A DNA stretch of 64,000 nucleotides from Morella rubra (GCA_003952965.2 CM025851.1:17706525-17770524); one strand, 5' to 3'. Shown: positions 34,901 to 48,100, numbered from the stretch's first letter. Notes: generated by a model not told the origin, from the sequence alone. Made by a program: numbers and translations.

Positions 34901-35479
34901 AGAGAACTGATTTTCTTGTCCCACTTGGATCGGATGTGTTCTATATAACGAAGCCACAACAGATTGGAACTGATTTGGACGAGATTTTGTATTTTTTACC
35001 CGCTTGGCTCAAGAAAAGGCATATTATGAAGGTTTTGAAGTGTTCAGAAGATGGATGTTAGTTGAGGGCTAACATGGAGTTCAAAGAATAAAGAATCTGA
35101 ACCCAAAGTTAATTAACAGAATAACAAACCGATGAACTCAAAAACTGAAATAACCGCTACGTTTGTTGCTTAGCCAATTCCGTTGGAACCTTCTTGATAC
35201 CTATTTAAACGACCTATCAGATCATTCCATATGGACGATTAGAAGACAAAATATAGAATAGAGATAAATTGACTTTTCAATCATATTAGAATAGAGATCT
35301 CTGAAAGAAGTTTGAAGAAGAAAAAATAGTGTTCCTGAAATTTCCAAAATTTCTCTTGTTTTTAAAAGAACAAATCACCAAGATCATCATGATCTTGTGA
35401 GGATCACTTGAAGTTCTTAAGGGGGTGTGTAGTTGGAGTTCCATTGAAAGGTTGATGCGAGTTCGCATGAGAATCTACT

Positions 35480-35830
35480 ACAAAGAGATTAAGTGATTCT
35501 GAACATGGTGCAGGTGCATTGGTCCAAGTGTGGCATTTTGATGTCTTACGAATTGGGATATGAGAATTAGGAAAAGGGACTTTGTGCTAAAGATCACTGG
35601 TTGTAAGATTGTGGATTCATAGTGAATTAATTTGGTGGTGGCTTCTTCCGGAGTGTTTTTCTTTTTAAAGAAGTTCTCAAAAGGGTTTGCACTCTATAAA
35701 CAAAATTTAATATTTGTTATGTGCATGATTATCTCTCTCTATCTCCTAAAAAGTCTCACATTGCTAAAGTTACGTGAGCTCTCGTTTTCAAGGGCTTATA
35801 AATAGAGCCCCACAATTTGTTGAATTGAAG
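35480..35830 (+). repeat. possible LTR retrotransposon remnant
   Basis: Text such as GGTGGTGGCTTCTTCCGGAG near 35635 is followed by a promoter-like stretch: TCTCACATTGCTAAAG, an ACGTGAGCTC block and GGGCTTATAAATAGAGCCCC (about 35793-35812). This combination is common in plant LTR promoters and R-U5 regions. No paired copy, primer site or clear TG...CA ends were found, so the limits are approximate and the call is tentative. Confidence 0.3.
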
Positions 35831-38800
35831 TGATTGAAAGCATTAGTATTTTTCCAAATGATAAGTTGCATGTTTGATAAAAGCATGAAAATTGTAATCT
35901 GAATTTGTCTCTCGAAAAATCTGTCTTGATTTTTAAAGAAGATAAGAGTATTTTAAATACCTATTCACTCCTCTGGGTAAAGATTGAGCTTAAACTTGAT
36001 TTTTCACTAGGTTAATAGACACGCACAAATCTTGGTTGCCTAAATAAGCTTCAAGTTTTGTAGCAAAGTTTTCTGCAACTTTACCTCTTTGGAATGGTGG
36101 ATACACTTACCAGGCCAGATAACCAAATTTGATCGCAAACTCCCCTATTTACAAATCCAACCCTGAATTCACCCTCCCGGGTGGTATATATGTTGGTTGT
36201 GCGTTTTTTCAGTTGATCAGTAAACAAAGTTTAGAAGGACAAGCTGTCTGGGTACACGTAGAACCAAATCAGTGCAGGCGGAGGGGAATCATTTAGAACT
36301 TCATGTATCCCATTGCCCACGATAGTTTTCACATGTTTTAGCATGAATTCCTACCTCGATGCTGATTTGTTTAGATATATATATACCCTCTGGCGTACCC
36401 AGATAAAAAAAATAGTTAACCTCATGAATCCCTGTTATCTTTTGGAAATAGCAGATCAGTTCTCTCCACGACACGTACTAAAAAGCTGGATGGGCATAAA
36501 GAAAAGATTAAAGAACACTGGTGGCCGGGGCAGACCCAGAATGTACGTGGAAAGCCTCATAATGTACATGGCTAAGGGCAACCACGGAACACAAACTGAA
36601 TTGGTCTCCACATGGGGTATGCACTCAAACCCACCAGTCCCACCTCTCGTACGTTCTGTGTATAGAAGGTCAAGAAAGGAGGCACATAATTAGTAGTATA
36701 GATGGAGGTCAAACCCCAACACTTCCAATCCTGATCCTTTTAGTCTCTCTAGTCTGTCTTCATCACCCATTTAGCTTTAACATATATGACCTAATAATGG
36801 GAAAAAAGGAAGTTTCTTTCACAACGTCCGAAAGTGATGGGAAGAATTCGGGAGATTCTGCCCAGATACCAAACCTTCACAAATGAAAATCTGATCGCAA
36901 AAGGAATCGAATTAGTGGGAACACTTGGCTCAGGTCAGAAAGGACAAAAGAAGCCCATCTTATTAGCTTTTGTCACCAAGTGATCCAATATCTAATTTTT
37001 GTCAATTGCTAGCTAGGGATCTAATCTCCAATCGAATTTTGGAATCTTCAGAGATCAGAAGGATAAGATTATGCGACAAGATTAACTCAACTTTATTCAT
37101 AATCTGTCCTTAATTTGGGAGTAATTATAATGGGAAGAAGACATGTTAACCCTTTGGAGCGGCCAAGAGTCACTTGGTGGCCCACTAATAGCCTTAACTA
37201 TTAAAATTAATAAATTATGTGGTCAAAACAATAGGATTAGCACGTAAAAGATGACCCTATTAATATATTATGGTCATTTTTTGAGCATAGAAACGCAGGT
37301 ACCTCACTGTGACTAGTTTGCGGCTTCCTCTCCATGTCCCACGGTATAGCTCCTTTGAAAATTTTACAGCTAAAATATTCACTTAAAAAGATTCTCTCTT
37401 TCTCTCTCTCTGTTCATGTTTTTAGCTCCTAAATTTGACAAGGGATTGAATCACTAACATGTAAAGTTATCGCTTTGATTCTTTCTCTTTCTCCTATATG
37501 GGAATCACGAGATGTATTTTAGTCAAAAGAGTTGCTTAGTATCAAAGAAAAATCTTGTCGTCTTGATATACAGACATGTCAAAGAACCAAAGCCTCCTCT
37601 TTCCCTCAACTCCCTGTGGGTACCAAAACCCTCTTATTTTCATTGGATTTTTTTCTCCTCAAAAGAGAGGGATAAAAAAAAAAAAAAGCTTTAATCCATT
37701 TCAAATGCCAAATCTAGCTACCATTGCATCAACAATCTGATGCGTGCAACCGAAGTTCTCCAGAGGCCAAAGTCAGCAGTCAACGACCAAAATATTGTCA
37801 ATCGAAGTGCATGTAAAGTATTTAAATTTTTTTTTAGAAAAAGCATCTACAGTGTTGAATAAAATAGGGAAAAAGAGGGCTGTTAGGCAATAATGTTGGA
37901 GGAAAGGGTTGATTATTTAGTTGATGTTAAACGAACTGTTTCTTTTGCCTATGATTAGTGAAACATTGTAGCATAATAGAGGGGGGGCATTTGGTGCCTT
38001 AATTAATTATAGTTTAAGACTATGATTTGGATCCCACTCCACCACTAAGCTTTTCTTTAATATATGTCTTTAAAAAAAATATTCCCCTCCGTGCTCTCTT
38101 ATACCATAGAATAATGTGTTGTTCACAGCCATTGGTTGCTTCGAAAAGAACGGTCCTCGATAAACCTGTAAATTCCATTAAAGAAACGAAAATAATTATT
38201 ATAATGGTGATTCCTCTCTCTCCCTCTTTCTTTGGTCAAAAGAATATTATCAATCTCACGCGTGCTTCTGCATTACCACAAACGAATCCGCACATATAAG
38301 CAATCAAGGTCGTCTTTTGAATATTAAATTTCCACTCTAATAACCTGAGTACCACGCTAAATCCCAGATTTCCAACTTGTAATTGGTTGCCTCCCAAAAC
38401 CCATGTCAAAAAGCTCGAATATTTAGGTGTATGATGGTTTGGATTCGACATTTTTATTATTTTTTCAACCACTTATATATAGCTGGTTTAGAAATTACAA
38501 ATAAAGAGTCTGTCTATTATAAAATAATAAAAAAAAACCCATTAATACATTTGAGGTAATATACTTACTTTATGAAATGAAAATTATTAATTTAATTGTC
38601 ATACTCTCCCTCTTCTTAAGCCATTCACTTGTAGAAATGGAAGCAATTAGAACGCAAATTAGAGGATAATTAAGTGTCATATATTTCAACTAATATCTAT
38701 TTCTAAACTCAAAAAAGATGTAAAAGATGTATCCATTTCGATGGGGAGATCAATATCATGGGAAGTCTTTTAACTGTTGAAGATTATAATATATATACGG

Positions 38801-39597
38801 ATACTACTCAATCTAAAAACTTAAGTCTATAAATTTAGGCCCATTTAAACTTGTGGTTTCTGTAGAATGTGAGACTCCACCTTTTTACACTGTAACACAT
38901 TGATGCATATTCGATATATTTTTTAATGTCCAGATGCAAATTGAAGCGGAAAACAAACTTGTTGATCGATGTTGATCAATAGGAAGTTGCATACAAGTAG
39001 CTACGTACCCTTCCTAACCTAATCAATCATTTTTTGTGGCTTGAGTTCATAGCTTTGGTGCAAGAGTATTGAAGATTAATATAGATTATGACAATGAGCA
39101 ATATTCCATAACAACCGAAAAAAGAAAAGAATATTCCATAAGATAAACGGGCATTAGAAAATAGGTACAGGAATAAAGAGTATGATTATCAAACTCCATT
39201 CTGCTAAAGCTCCTTTGGCATTAGCAAATTAACTGTTTTAAGTACTGGTCTCAGATGCCACTAATTGCTTTTTATTATTACACATTCTCTTCTGCTTTTG
39301 CTCCTGTGCTATTCACCAGGACGACTCTATTTTTTTGCTCAAACAATTACGAGTCTGTTATCTTGATGGCCAGCTGGAGGCAGATGAATATATACAATAA
39401 AGCGAAAGTGATGAGAATTATATATGTAGACCGCCACTGCGGAACTTCGCCCATTCATCTAATTAATATATTGCTTTTATGAGCCAAGAAAAGGTACTGA
39501 ATTAAGTATTAGGTGGAATTAATGGACAAAAAAAAAAAGAAACGGGGGAAATAAATGAGTGCTCCATCAGATGTTCAACCTCAAACTGTTATATATA
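35831..39597. other. intergenic, no gene recognised
   Basis: The longest open frame (36313-36693, 126 codons) has no recognised domain and no splice context, and its composition matches its surroundings. Other open frames are shorter. The sequence is AT-rich with several A or T tracts. Confidence 0.45.
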
Positions 39598-39994
39598 GGG
39601 AAAAATACATTTTTCATCCACAAACTATCGGAGTAGTGACACATTTCACCCCAAAATATCATCTTTAAGACATTGTGTCCTCAAACTACTAATGTTAGAC
39701 ACTTTACACCCTAAACTACCATTTTGACACATTACACCTCCAACTATTAATATTAAACACTTTGTACCCTCCATTTGATAATAATACCCTTGAGAAATTA
39801 ATGAATTGACAACAATATCTTCAATATATGCAAAATGGGTCAAGAGCATTATCGTCATTTTAGTCTGAAAATTTGATAAAGGGTGCAAAGTGTTAAAAAT
39901 TGGTAGTTAGAGGGTGCAATGTGTCAAAATTGGTAGTTTAGGGTGCAAAGTGCAAAACCTATAGTAGTTCGTGGATGAAAAGTGTATTTTCCCC
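39598..39994. mobile_element. MITE with long terminal inverted repeats (Mutator-like)
   Basis: The left end GGGAAAAATACATTTTTCAT matches the complement of the right end GGGGAAAATACACTTTTCAT, and the match continues through CCACAAACTA/CCACGAACTA. The arms then run through words such as GGGTGCAAAGTGT and its complement. The element is about 397 bp and lies between TATATATA runs, which may be target duplications of about 9 bases but cannot be resolved in the TA repeat. It has no coding capacity. Related decayed sequences occur at about 45975-46240, 48780-49065 and 58450-59215. Confidence 0.75.
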
Positions 39995-40228
39995 ATATAT
40001 ATATATATATATGATGCTAACTGGGTCATTTTCAAGAGTATATTCTTTGGTGTTGAAATATGATGGATTCGTATTGATTGATGATTTAATTTTGACAGAA
40101 ATGATTATACAATCTCCAATTGCAATGAAATTCAATCAACTTTTATGTTACCTTGCACGTGGATGGTTGGAGGTTAAGGATAGATGCTCATGAAGTCTTT
40201 GAAATTACTCCTCGAGAACATGGATTAT

Positions 40229-40370
40229 GATTTTTTGCAATCTACTTTTCAAGTTGGACGGTCCAATTTGAAAAGAGACAGATACATAGGTAATATAATA
40301 TTCAATGTTGCTTGTATTAATTATCAGATAGTATCAGCTCTACAATATTCAATGCATGCTGTTTTTTTTT
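40229..40370 (+). repeat. dispersed repeat, left member of a diverged pair
   Basis: A stretch containing TGGACGGTCCAATTTGAAAA, ATATTCAATGTTGCTTGTAT and TTAATTATCAGATAGTATCA recurs in diverged form at 45058-45190, beyond the LINE. The family is unknown. Confidence 0.5.
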
Positions 40371-40709
40371 CCTTAAGCTAATCGCTACATTGCCTATGCT
40401 CTTGCTTTTCTTGAGCGATAATTTATATCTATAACTGATACAAGCTAATATAAAATTTATGAATAGATGGGGGATTACTTCCACAAATTAATATTGAAGA
40501 TTCTAATACAGTCTTTCTTTTTTCTTTTTTTAAACAAAACCTCAATTTATTCCAAGAGAAAAGATCCAAAAAAATAACACCCTAAGGAGGGTCAGTACCA
40601 GCATATAAGCAAGACAAATCAAGCGAATGCTCACAACAACGGAGATTGCCCACTGAGCTATACTCCGCGGCGGCCCAACGAGTAAGGTGGTACATTAACT
40701 CATTAGCAT

Positions 40710-41764
40710 CTATATAGACATGAACAGCTTGCCAACTTCGCAACCGTTGACACACTTTATGAATCTCCTACACAGCCGAATGAATTCTCCACTTAGTTTT
40801 TTTGTGGCCATTTCTGGATAGCATGAATAATTCTTTCTGAATCTCCTTCTAGAATCACCTCCTGATAACCTTGATCCAACGCTAAATCCCTCCCAACTTG
40901 GCAATCGCTGCCTCACCTTCCAGCGGATCAACTACTGCAATTTTTTGAGCCACAACCCTTTGAATCACACCTTGGCAATCTCAAGCAATAACAGCTATCC
41001 CCGCATAACTCTCTATTATAGCAACATCCACGTTCACTTTTATTATATTCGCAGGTGGGTGTTTCCAAGCTTTCAACTGGTTGGGTTGCAATTGGTTTTG
41101 CCAAGCAGCCTTATGCTCCCAACTCAGCCGGTGCACACGATGAGCTAACTCCCTTACATTACAACGCTTGCCTTTGTACACCAACTGATTTATTGCTGCC
41201 CAGAGCAAATCCATTGCATTGGCAACGAAAATTTGAAACAAGTGCTGGTGCTCCAATGGAATCCCAATGAGCTGATGAGGATGAAGAATTTTCGGAACCC
41301 AATTTACCACCGACCCATCACCAAACGCCATAATGTTCAGCTACCATGGTGATTCGCTCCAAACTGACTGACTAAATGGGGCAAATCAGCAATAGTTGAT
41401 GAAGGGATTATGGATGTTCACCACAAAACACACAAGAAATATCATCAGCCGACGTCCCACTATCACTTATTTGATTTGCAACTTTCATTTTTGTCAGTAA
41501 CAAATCCCAGACCACCTTCCACAATAGCACCTTTAAACAATCATGCATTTTTAGCTGCCATAGGTCTTTCCATTGAGTAATCTGCAGAGGAGACAGTGTA
41601 GTTGTCAAGTGTTGTACTAAAGCTCTATGGACTGATTTCACGATGAACTCTCCCGATGCTTCCAACGACCAAAATAGTTTACCCATTGTCTCATCCTCTC
41701 CTATTCGCACCTTTAGAATGGCATCAGTAGACTCATGAGAGAATAAACTTAGCACCAACCCCAC
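40710..41764 (-). pseudogene. LINE zf-RVT and RNase H remnants, downstream of the insertion
   Basis: The first block (41764-41408) has FWSLEASGEFIVKSVHRALV, then WKDLWQLKMHDCLKVLLWKV and CVFCGEHP, matching the zf-RVT domain. The second (41331-40981) ends NIIKVNVDVAIIESYAGIAV, the start of the RNase H domain (usually KxNxDGA...), with the catalytic Asp in NVDVA apparently kept. The following residues (40931-40710) are out of frame. The fragment is non-functional. Confidence 0.72.
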
Positions 41765-41786
41765 ATTCCAGCATCAACCACCCTCC

Positions 41787-43072
41787 TAGGGCTGCAAGAC
41801 CGGAAATCCGGTCCGGTTTTTGGACAGAAATGCGGTCGGACCGGATTTCCGGTCCTACTAAAATAAAAGACCGAACCGGACCACTTATAAGTGGTCCGGT
41901 CCGGTCCGGTCTTCTGTTAAGCGGTCCGGACCGGTTTTTTTTTTTTTTTTTTTTTTTATTTTCAACACACATTTTTTAATTTTGAGATTAAAAAAAAAAT
42001 GTGAACTACCATAATTAATTTAAAAATGTGGCTTATTAATTTAAAGATGTGAATTCATTTAAAGACTTAAAAATGTGAATTCATTTAACTCCTAATAGTT
42101 TGTTGAATTCATTTAAAGACTTAAAATGTGAATTCATTTAACTACTACTATAGTTTGCTTATTAATTTAAATATGTGAATTCATTTAAAGACTTAAAAAT
42201 GTGAATTCATTTAACTCCTACTATAGTTTGTCATTAATTTAAATATGTGAATTTATTTAAAGACTTAAAAATATGAATTCATTTAACTTACCATAGTTTG
42301 CTAATTTTGAATTATTTTAAAATGTGAATTCATTTAACTCCTACCATAATTTGCTCATTAATTTAAAGACATGTGAATTCATTTAACTTACCTGCTCATT
42401 AATTTAAAATGTGAATTATTTAAAGACTTAAAAATGTGCTTCTAAATTCATTTTAAAATGTGAATTCATTTAACTTACCCTAATTGTGAATTCATTTAAA
42501 GACTTATATGAATTCATTTTTACTATAGTTTGCTTAATTTTGAAAATATGTGAATTTGCCCATTTAAAAAAAATGTGAATTCATTTTTAATAACTTATGT
42601 GAATTCATTTAAAAATGTGAATTCATTTAACTCTACCATAGTTTGCTTATTAATTTAAATATGTAAATTTATTTTAAAGACTTAAAAATGTGAATTCATT
42701 TAACTCTTACCATCAATATATGTATAAATAAATAGCACATGATATTTTATAAGACATACAATTCCTATTTAAGTTGAAAAAATTGCTAGTATTATTTCTA
42801 AATTATTATTGAATTGTAAAGTTAACGTAAAAAAATGGATGATTTATTGATTTTGATTGAATATGAGTTTTAAGATAATAAATAGTTTGCCATTTTTTTT
42901 TTTTTTTTATAAAAAAAAAATTATATAATGCTGTCCGGACCGCATTTTTAAAAACCCTAGACCGGACCAGACCGCATTATCCGGTTTATAAAATCTGGTC
43001 CAACCGGTCCGGTCCGGTCCGGTCCGATTTTGTGGTCCGGTCCGGTCTGCGATCCGGTTTTGATCACCCCTA
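41787..43072. mobile_element. non-autonomous hAT-like element inserted in the LINE
   Basis: This 1286-bp element starts TAGGGCTGCAAG and ends TGATCACCCCTA (inverted ends TAGGG(C/G)TG). It is flanked by 8-bp repeats CACCCTCC (41779-41786) and CACTCTCC (43073-43080), one base different. Both ends carry clustered CCGGTCCGGTCC words (41810-41935 and 42930-43060), the subterminal repeat arrangement used by hAT transposases. The interior (about 42000-42720) is an irregular series of GTGAATTCATTTAA units with AAAGACTTAAAAAT spacers. It has no transposase. The LINE reading resumes on either side. Confidence 0.85.
42040..42720. repeat. internal degenerate minisatellite of the hAT-like element
   Basis: More than ten copies of AAATGTGAATTCATTTAA, with variable spacers (AAAGACTTAA, CTCCTACTATAGTTTGC), fill the middle of the element. 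The unit contains the palindrome GAATTC within a longer near-palindrome (TGAATTCA). Spacing is irregular, so the array probably grew by slippage or unequal exchange. Confidence 0.75.
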
Positions 43073-43080
43073 CACTCTCC

Positions 43081-43486
43081 AACAGCAAGTTACTAACTGT
43101 CACGATATCTGATGAAAGAGCAATTCCCTCCCGGACTTAAGGTTGAAACCTAGATAACGAAGGAACCCACGGGTCCTTCCAATAGAGATATCTTTCTCAT
43201 CCCCTACACGATAGCACATACCATCTAACAGAACATGTTGAGTTTTCAAAATACTCTTCTATATCCACAATGCTGTACAATCAGCCCCCACATTCCAGAA
43301 CTCTCTCTCATTTATGTACTTTCCATGCAAAACCCATACCCAGAGACTATCCCTCTCTGAGAGCATTTTCCAAGCTAACTTGGAGACAAATGCTTGGTTA
43401 ACCTTCGAAAACAACCAAATCCCCGAACCTCCATCACCTTTGGCAAGACAAATGGACTTCCAAGCCTTTAAATATGAAGATGCCAC
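43081..43486 (-). pseudogene. LINE C-terminal region, upstream of the hAT-like insertion
   Basis: KAWKSICLAKGDGGSGIWLF and FVSKLAWKMLSERDSLWVWV are typical of the plant LINE region between RT and RNase H. The sequence runs directly into the target duplication of the hAT-like element at 43073-43080. Confidence 0.7.
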
Positions 43487-43506
43487 GTTTGCTCCTCCTT
43501 ATATCC

Positions 43507-44667
43507 CTACCAGAAATTTTTTGTCACACGATCAAGTTCATTACACCATGTTTGGGGCATGGTATAAAAACTCATGACATAGGATGGAATAGCACTCACA
43601 ACTACTTTAATCATCATCGTGCGACCAGTTTGGGAAAGAATCTTGGCTTTCCAACCAACTATCTTCTGTAAAAATTTTGCCTTTATCTCATCCATCGCCC
43701 TAACTCTAGCACAAGGAATAATAAAAGGAAGCCCAAGATGTTTCGCCTTAGGAGGTAATTTTTTTAAAATACAATTGCTCCAAAATAGACTATGGCCTGC
43801 CCCAAAAAATTCTTGCTGAAGTGCACTGAAGATTTTTCTTTATGCACCTTCTGACCAGACCAAGCCATATACTTCTCAAGACAAACATTTAATGTAGAGG
43901 CATCACGGTTAGTTGCCTTAACAAATAACAAGAGATCATCCGCAAATAATAAATGAGAAATACTTGGAGCATTACGACCCGTTTGAATTCCTTTAAGACA
44001 CCCTCTACGTTCCTCACGTAATAAAAGTCGAGATAAAACTTCAAAGCACATGATAAATAAATATGGAGATAGGGGATCACCTTGTCGAAGACCTATTATT
44101 AGTTGAAATTTGCCAAAAGAACTACTATTGATAAGAAGGGAGAAAGACGATGTAGATATAGATTGTTTCACTCAGTTCGTCCAAACAGAGCTAAACCCAA
44201 ACTGCTCTATAAGTTTCAACACAAAACTCCATTCAAACCTATCATAAGCTTTTTCCATATCTACCTTAATAGCCATCCAACCCCCCTCGATCTTTTTTAT
44301 AGTTCATACCATGAAAAATCTCAACTATCACAATATAATTATCTTGTATCACACGACCCAGATCAAAAACAAGTTGGAACGGGAAAATAAGTTTTGGAAG
44401 CACCAATTTCAAACATTCCATCATAATATTGGAGATGAGCTTATAGATGACATTACAAAGGCTAATAGGTCGAAACTGACTAACCATGGAAGGATTATCC
44501 ACCTTCGGTATCAAAGTAATGTTTGTGCTATTCAGATCAGGCAGCAGCTCCCTAGTTATAAAAAATTCTTGCACCGTCTTAATAACATCCATCCCAGCCA
44601 CCTCCCAGAAATGTTTGAAGAATAATACCGTCATATCATCCCGACCTAGTGCTTTTTCCGAACTCAT
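43507..44667 (-). pseudogene. LINE reverse transcriptase pseudogene (RT core)
   Basis: The blocks are in family order. SSEKALGRDDMTVLFFKHFW is followed by NITLIPKVDNP and QFRPISLCNVIYKL at 44667-44266. FGKFQLIIGLRQGDPLSPYL and HLLFADDLLLF (the YADD-type catalytic motif, here FADD) lie at 44171-43764. MDEIKAKFLQKIVGWKAKIL lies at 43695-43507. The FADD box and QGDPLSP are intact, but the frame breaks between blocks. In live elements this enzyme primes cDNA synthesis at nicked target DNA. Confidence 0.82.
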
Positions 44668-45057
44668 CTACCGAATAATAGAAAAAATTTCATCAGCTCG
44701 ACACCTTAATAAGCATATCATTGTCCTCTCCCGTAATCAAAGGCTCGATCAACTGTTCCATGTCATTCGGAATATTGGGGTGGCTAGTAGGAAAAGAGAT
44801 TTTGATAAAAACCTACCAACTCCCGCCCTTTCGCAAACCTCCATAAAATCCATCCATTTGCTCAGTTTTCAGCTTGTTTTGTTATCAGTTGTTTGCACAG
44901 ATAAATCTCAAATAAAATTTATGCGATAAAAGTGTTAAAGACACTATTTTTACATCTCTTCCCAAGCTTTTTTTACTCTCTTATTGTTATACGCCTTGTT
45001 GGGTACTTTTTCCTTACACAAGCAAGACAATACGCATCATTATACTCTCAACTTTGA

Positions 45058-45190
45058 CTTTGATTTTCAAATTAGATGGTGTAATTTAAAAAAGGATAGA
45101 CAGTTATATCATATTCAATGTTATTTATATTAATTATCAGATAATATAAACTACTACAATATTTACTATGTATTTATGTAGAAGATCTTT
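45058..45190 (+). repeat. dispersed repeat, right member of a diverged pair
   Basis: It contains TTCAAATTAGATGGTGTAAT, ATATTCAATGTTATTTATAT and TTAATTATCAGATAATATAA, matching 40229-40370 in the same orientation. Confidence 0.5.
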
Positions 45191-48100
45191 ATCTTAATAT
45201 TTTCTTTCATAGAAAGGTAATGCTTTTTAAGGAATTTTGTTCCTAATAGCCCCGCTTGTCCCTACAGTAACTTTGTCATGTCTATTCTTCTACGATTTTT
45301 AAGTTGGTTTTAAAGAGTAGGGAGCACTGCCCTATACAACAACTATAGAAGTTAGAAGTTAGGTTGTCCCTACGGTAAGTTTGTAGTGTCTCGTTCTTCT
45401 TGCGATTTTTCACTTATTGGTTTTAAAGAGTAGGGAGGATGGAAGAATCGAATGTTAAAATGTCCTCCATGAGGAAGATATGAAGGGGGAATGTCCTGCC
45501 TTGGAATTGGAAGCACTAGTGAGATGGCGACGCGTAGGTAACAAAACTGACCAAAACACGTGGCTACAGTTAATGAGGCAGGCACTGTGACGTGTACGGT
45601 GGGACAGAGACCCAGGCTTTTTTCATTTTATTCTGAATCTGTTTTACCAGAGCTGACACCACCTGACAGAAACAGAGAACCTAGGGAAGCATGGGCAGAT
45701 ATACTTAGGCCTAGGTGCTCAGTATCCCACGCTCTCCCACAGGAACTAAATGCCACTCTCACGACGCAACCGAACCATGGCTTCCATGCGATGCCAAATC
45801 TTAAAAAACAAACACCAATAATTGATAATAGTAATGCTGGAGTAAAACCGATTCATTGAATCCCTCCAAGAGTTTTTTTAAAAAAGACAAGAACCAAGAA
45901 TAAAAAAAAAATAAAAAATAAAGAATCAATATAACCCAAAATAATGTCTGAAAAATATATTTTTTGTTTGGTTAGAGTATTGACACATTATATTCTGAAT
46001 TATTTATTTTGTGACATTTTATCTATTAAATATTATGCTTAATTTCTTATAAATTTTACACCCTCTACTGTTATGATAAAATTATCTAAAAAATATATAT
46101 CAATTTCCGTTTAAATTAATTTCAGGAAGGTGCAAAGTGTAAAAAGTTAATAGTTGAAAGGTAAAATAAAATGAAATTAATAATTTGGATTGCAAAACGA
46201 TTAGAACCTTAATAGTCAATGACAAAAAATGTATGTAACTCCTAGAAAAAAATGTAGATTGTTGTTCACGACCTAATCTGATGACGTCAAAATTTCAAAT
46301 CCAATTAATTATGGAATCTAATAGAATTTACAGTAATTTAAAAAGTCTTATTTTTTGGTAACGAGAAAAATCTTGTAAGATGGGCTGACATGGAAAGGTA
46401 TCCACCTAATGCGTACAAGTAGAAGAGACTAGTGCAGGAGTTTATCACTCACGACCTCCCACTTAAATCACCAGTTTGATCCTAATGAGAAATCGAACTA
46501 AGAATCGTGTACTTAAATTACATAGTCTCAAGTGTCATCTGGTGATAATCACTAAGTTACTTAAAAAGGGATAAAAAGTTTTTATAGTTCGGTTTGAGAG
46601 CTCATAAAAAAAACAAGTATTTAGAAAAATATGTTTCTTTTTCACACTACTTAAACTCTACTTAACTAATAACATTGTTATGATGCTGACTTAGCTTATG
46701 GAAATAAATAATAAAATCGATAAAGTTTGCTGAGTATGAAACTTGAAGTACGTTTTATATATGATGCTTATTTCTGAAATATAAAGGTCCGATCTCTTAC
46801 ACTTAGAAAAAATTTCACTAATTAATGAAGAAGTTCCTAATTTCAGTCAATGATGCTAATTCACTGACACCATAACCAATGTATGAGCTTTGCAGCTCTT
46901 TATGATTCATATTAGTATGGTGTGGGTGATGTCTAATAATTTTTATGTATCTCTAATAAGAACACATATGAGTTTTTTTTGTTATTTTCAGATTCTTAGT
47001 ACATATACGGAAAATATATATCGAGATTTTCTTATCCAATTAATAATTATTATTATTAACAAACGACATCTTAAGTTATTAGGATATCACGAATAACCAC
47101 AATACCAACTTCCACTTATACGAAGCTATATGAGTACAAATCTTATCCTTTTTTTTTTATTTGTTTCTCATTTTTAAACCCGATATTACCTTGTCTCTAA
47201 CACTTGTATCCCTGGTTATATTTATTTCGACACCAAATAATTCCTTCTCACAAAGATAATAAGAAAATTGATAAGTGGTTAAATTTTATTTTATATTTTT
47301 CCTTTTTTCTTTCAAAAACCAATTGAGAACCTTTTTTTGCTTAGAATAGAATAAAATACACTAATGGCTTAACAATTGTCCATAGGTTACATGCCCAAAT
47401 GACAATAACTTGATGTTAGGGAAAAAAATAAAAATAAAAATAAGTATTTTTTCTGATTAAAAAAGAAAACACAAGTACATATTCATACGGTTAGGAGGAC
47501 AACGTAGTGGAGCGCGTGTGCCACCCACACTCGAAGGCGCGAGGGATTAAAATCGAGCCTTTTCTTTTGTCTTTTCTTTTCTTTTTTTCTCTGGGCGCTT
47601 AGACGAGTAAATGGGTACTGCGGGCTTTAAACGGGTTTCGCAATGGGCCCCACAAGAGACAGGCGCAAAACGTGCAATAACACGAGATTTACGAGGTTAA
47701 AAAAACCGACCAACAAAAAGACGAAATAAATGAAAACCTGAAAAGGAAGTCCTGTGCCGGATTTACACGAGCCAATATCTTTGCCTGCCACGACGCAGAC
47801 AAGGGGAAGAGATGAGGTGCGCCAAAGGTAACGGAAACGGAGATCAACTCCCTCAGACGTTTCTTGAGCCGTTTCATTTCCCGATGCGCCGTCAACTCTT
47901 CGGTCTCCTTTTTAATCCGATGTGATGTGATTATTGCAAGCATTGAATGCCCGCCGCCGTACCAGTTGGCTGTTGTATGCTTTTCCAACGCATGGGGTAG
48001 TCCTGTCAACCCTAGCTTCTGCCTAAGCTCGACTAATAACCCAGAGAAATTATCATAATATCAACAAATATAAAATCATAATAACATCAAACATAAAAAG

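Larger units (their letters stand above)
40512..44930 (-). mobile_element. decayed, 5'-truncated LINE (non-LTR retrotransposon), split by a hAT-like insertion
   Basis: Read on the minus strand from 44930, the order is: the linker before RT (EWMDF, LVGFYQNLF-like words), reverse transcriptase blocks, the C-terminal region typical of plant LINEs (WKAKILSQTGRTMMIKVVVS; AWKSICLAKGDGGSGIW), a zf-RVT-like part, and a partial RNase H start (VNVDVAIIESYAGIAVIA). It ends in an A-rich tail, seen as CTTTCTTTTTTCTTTTTTT on the plus strand near 40512. The endonuclease at the 5' end is absent, as is usual for truncated LINEs. Stops and frameshifts occur throughout. A 1286-bp hAT-like element interrupts it at 41787-43072. 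No clear target duplication was found. Confidence 0.82.

Noticed and set aside
36313-36693. 126-codon open frame as a gene
   Set aside because: No recognised domain, signal or conserved motif. Composition equals its surroundings, and it has no promoter or splice context.
47490-47600. possible SINE head with pyrimidine tail
   Set aside because: RNA polymerase III A and B boxes could not be placed at the right spacing, and no target duplication was found.
47689-48009. 106-codon minus-strand open frame as a gene
   Set aside because: No domain recognised, and the C-terminal part reads through T-rich low-complexity sequence.
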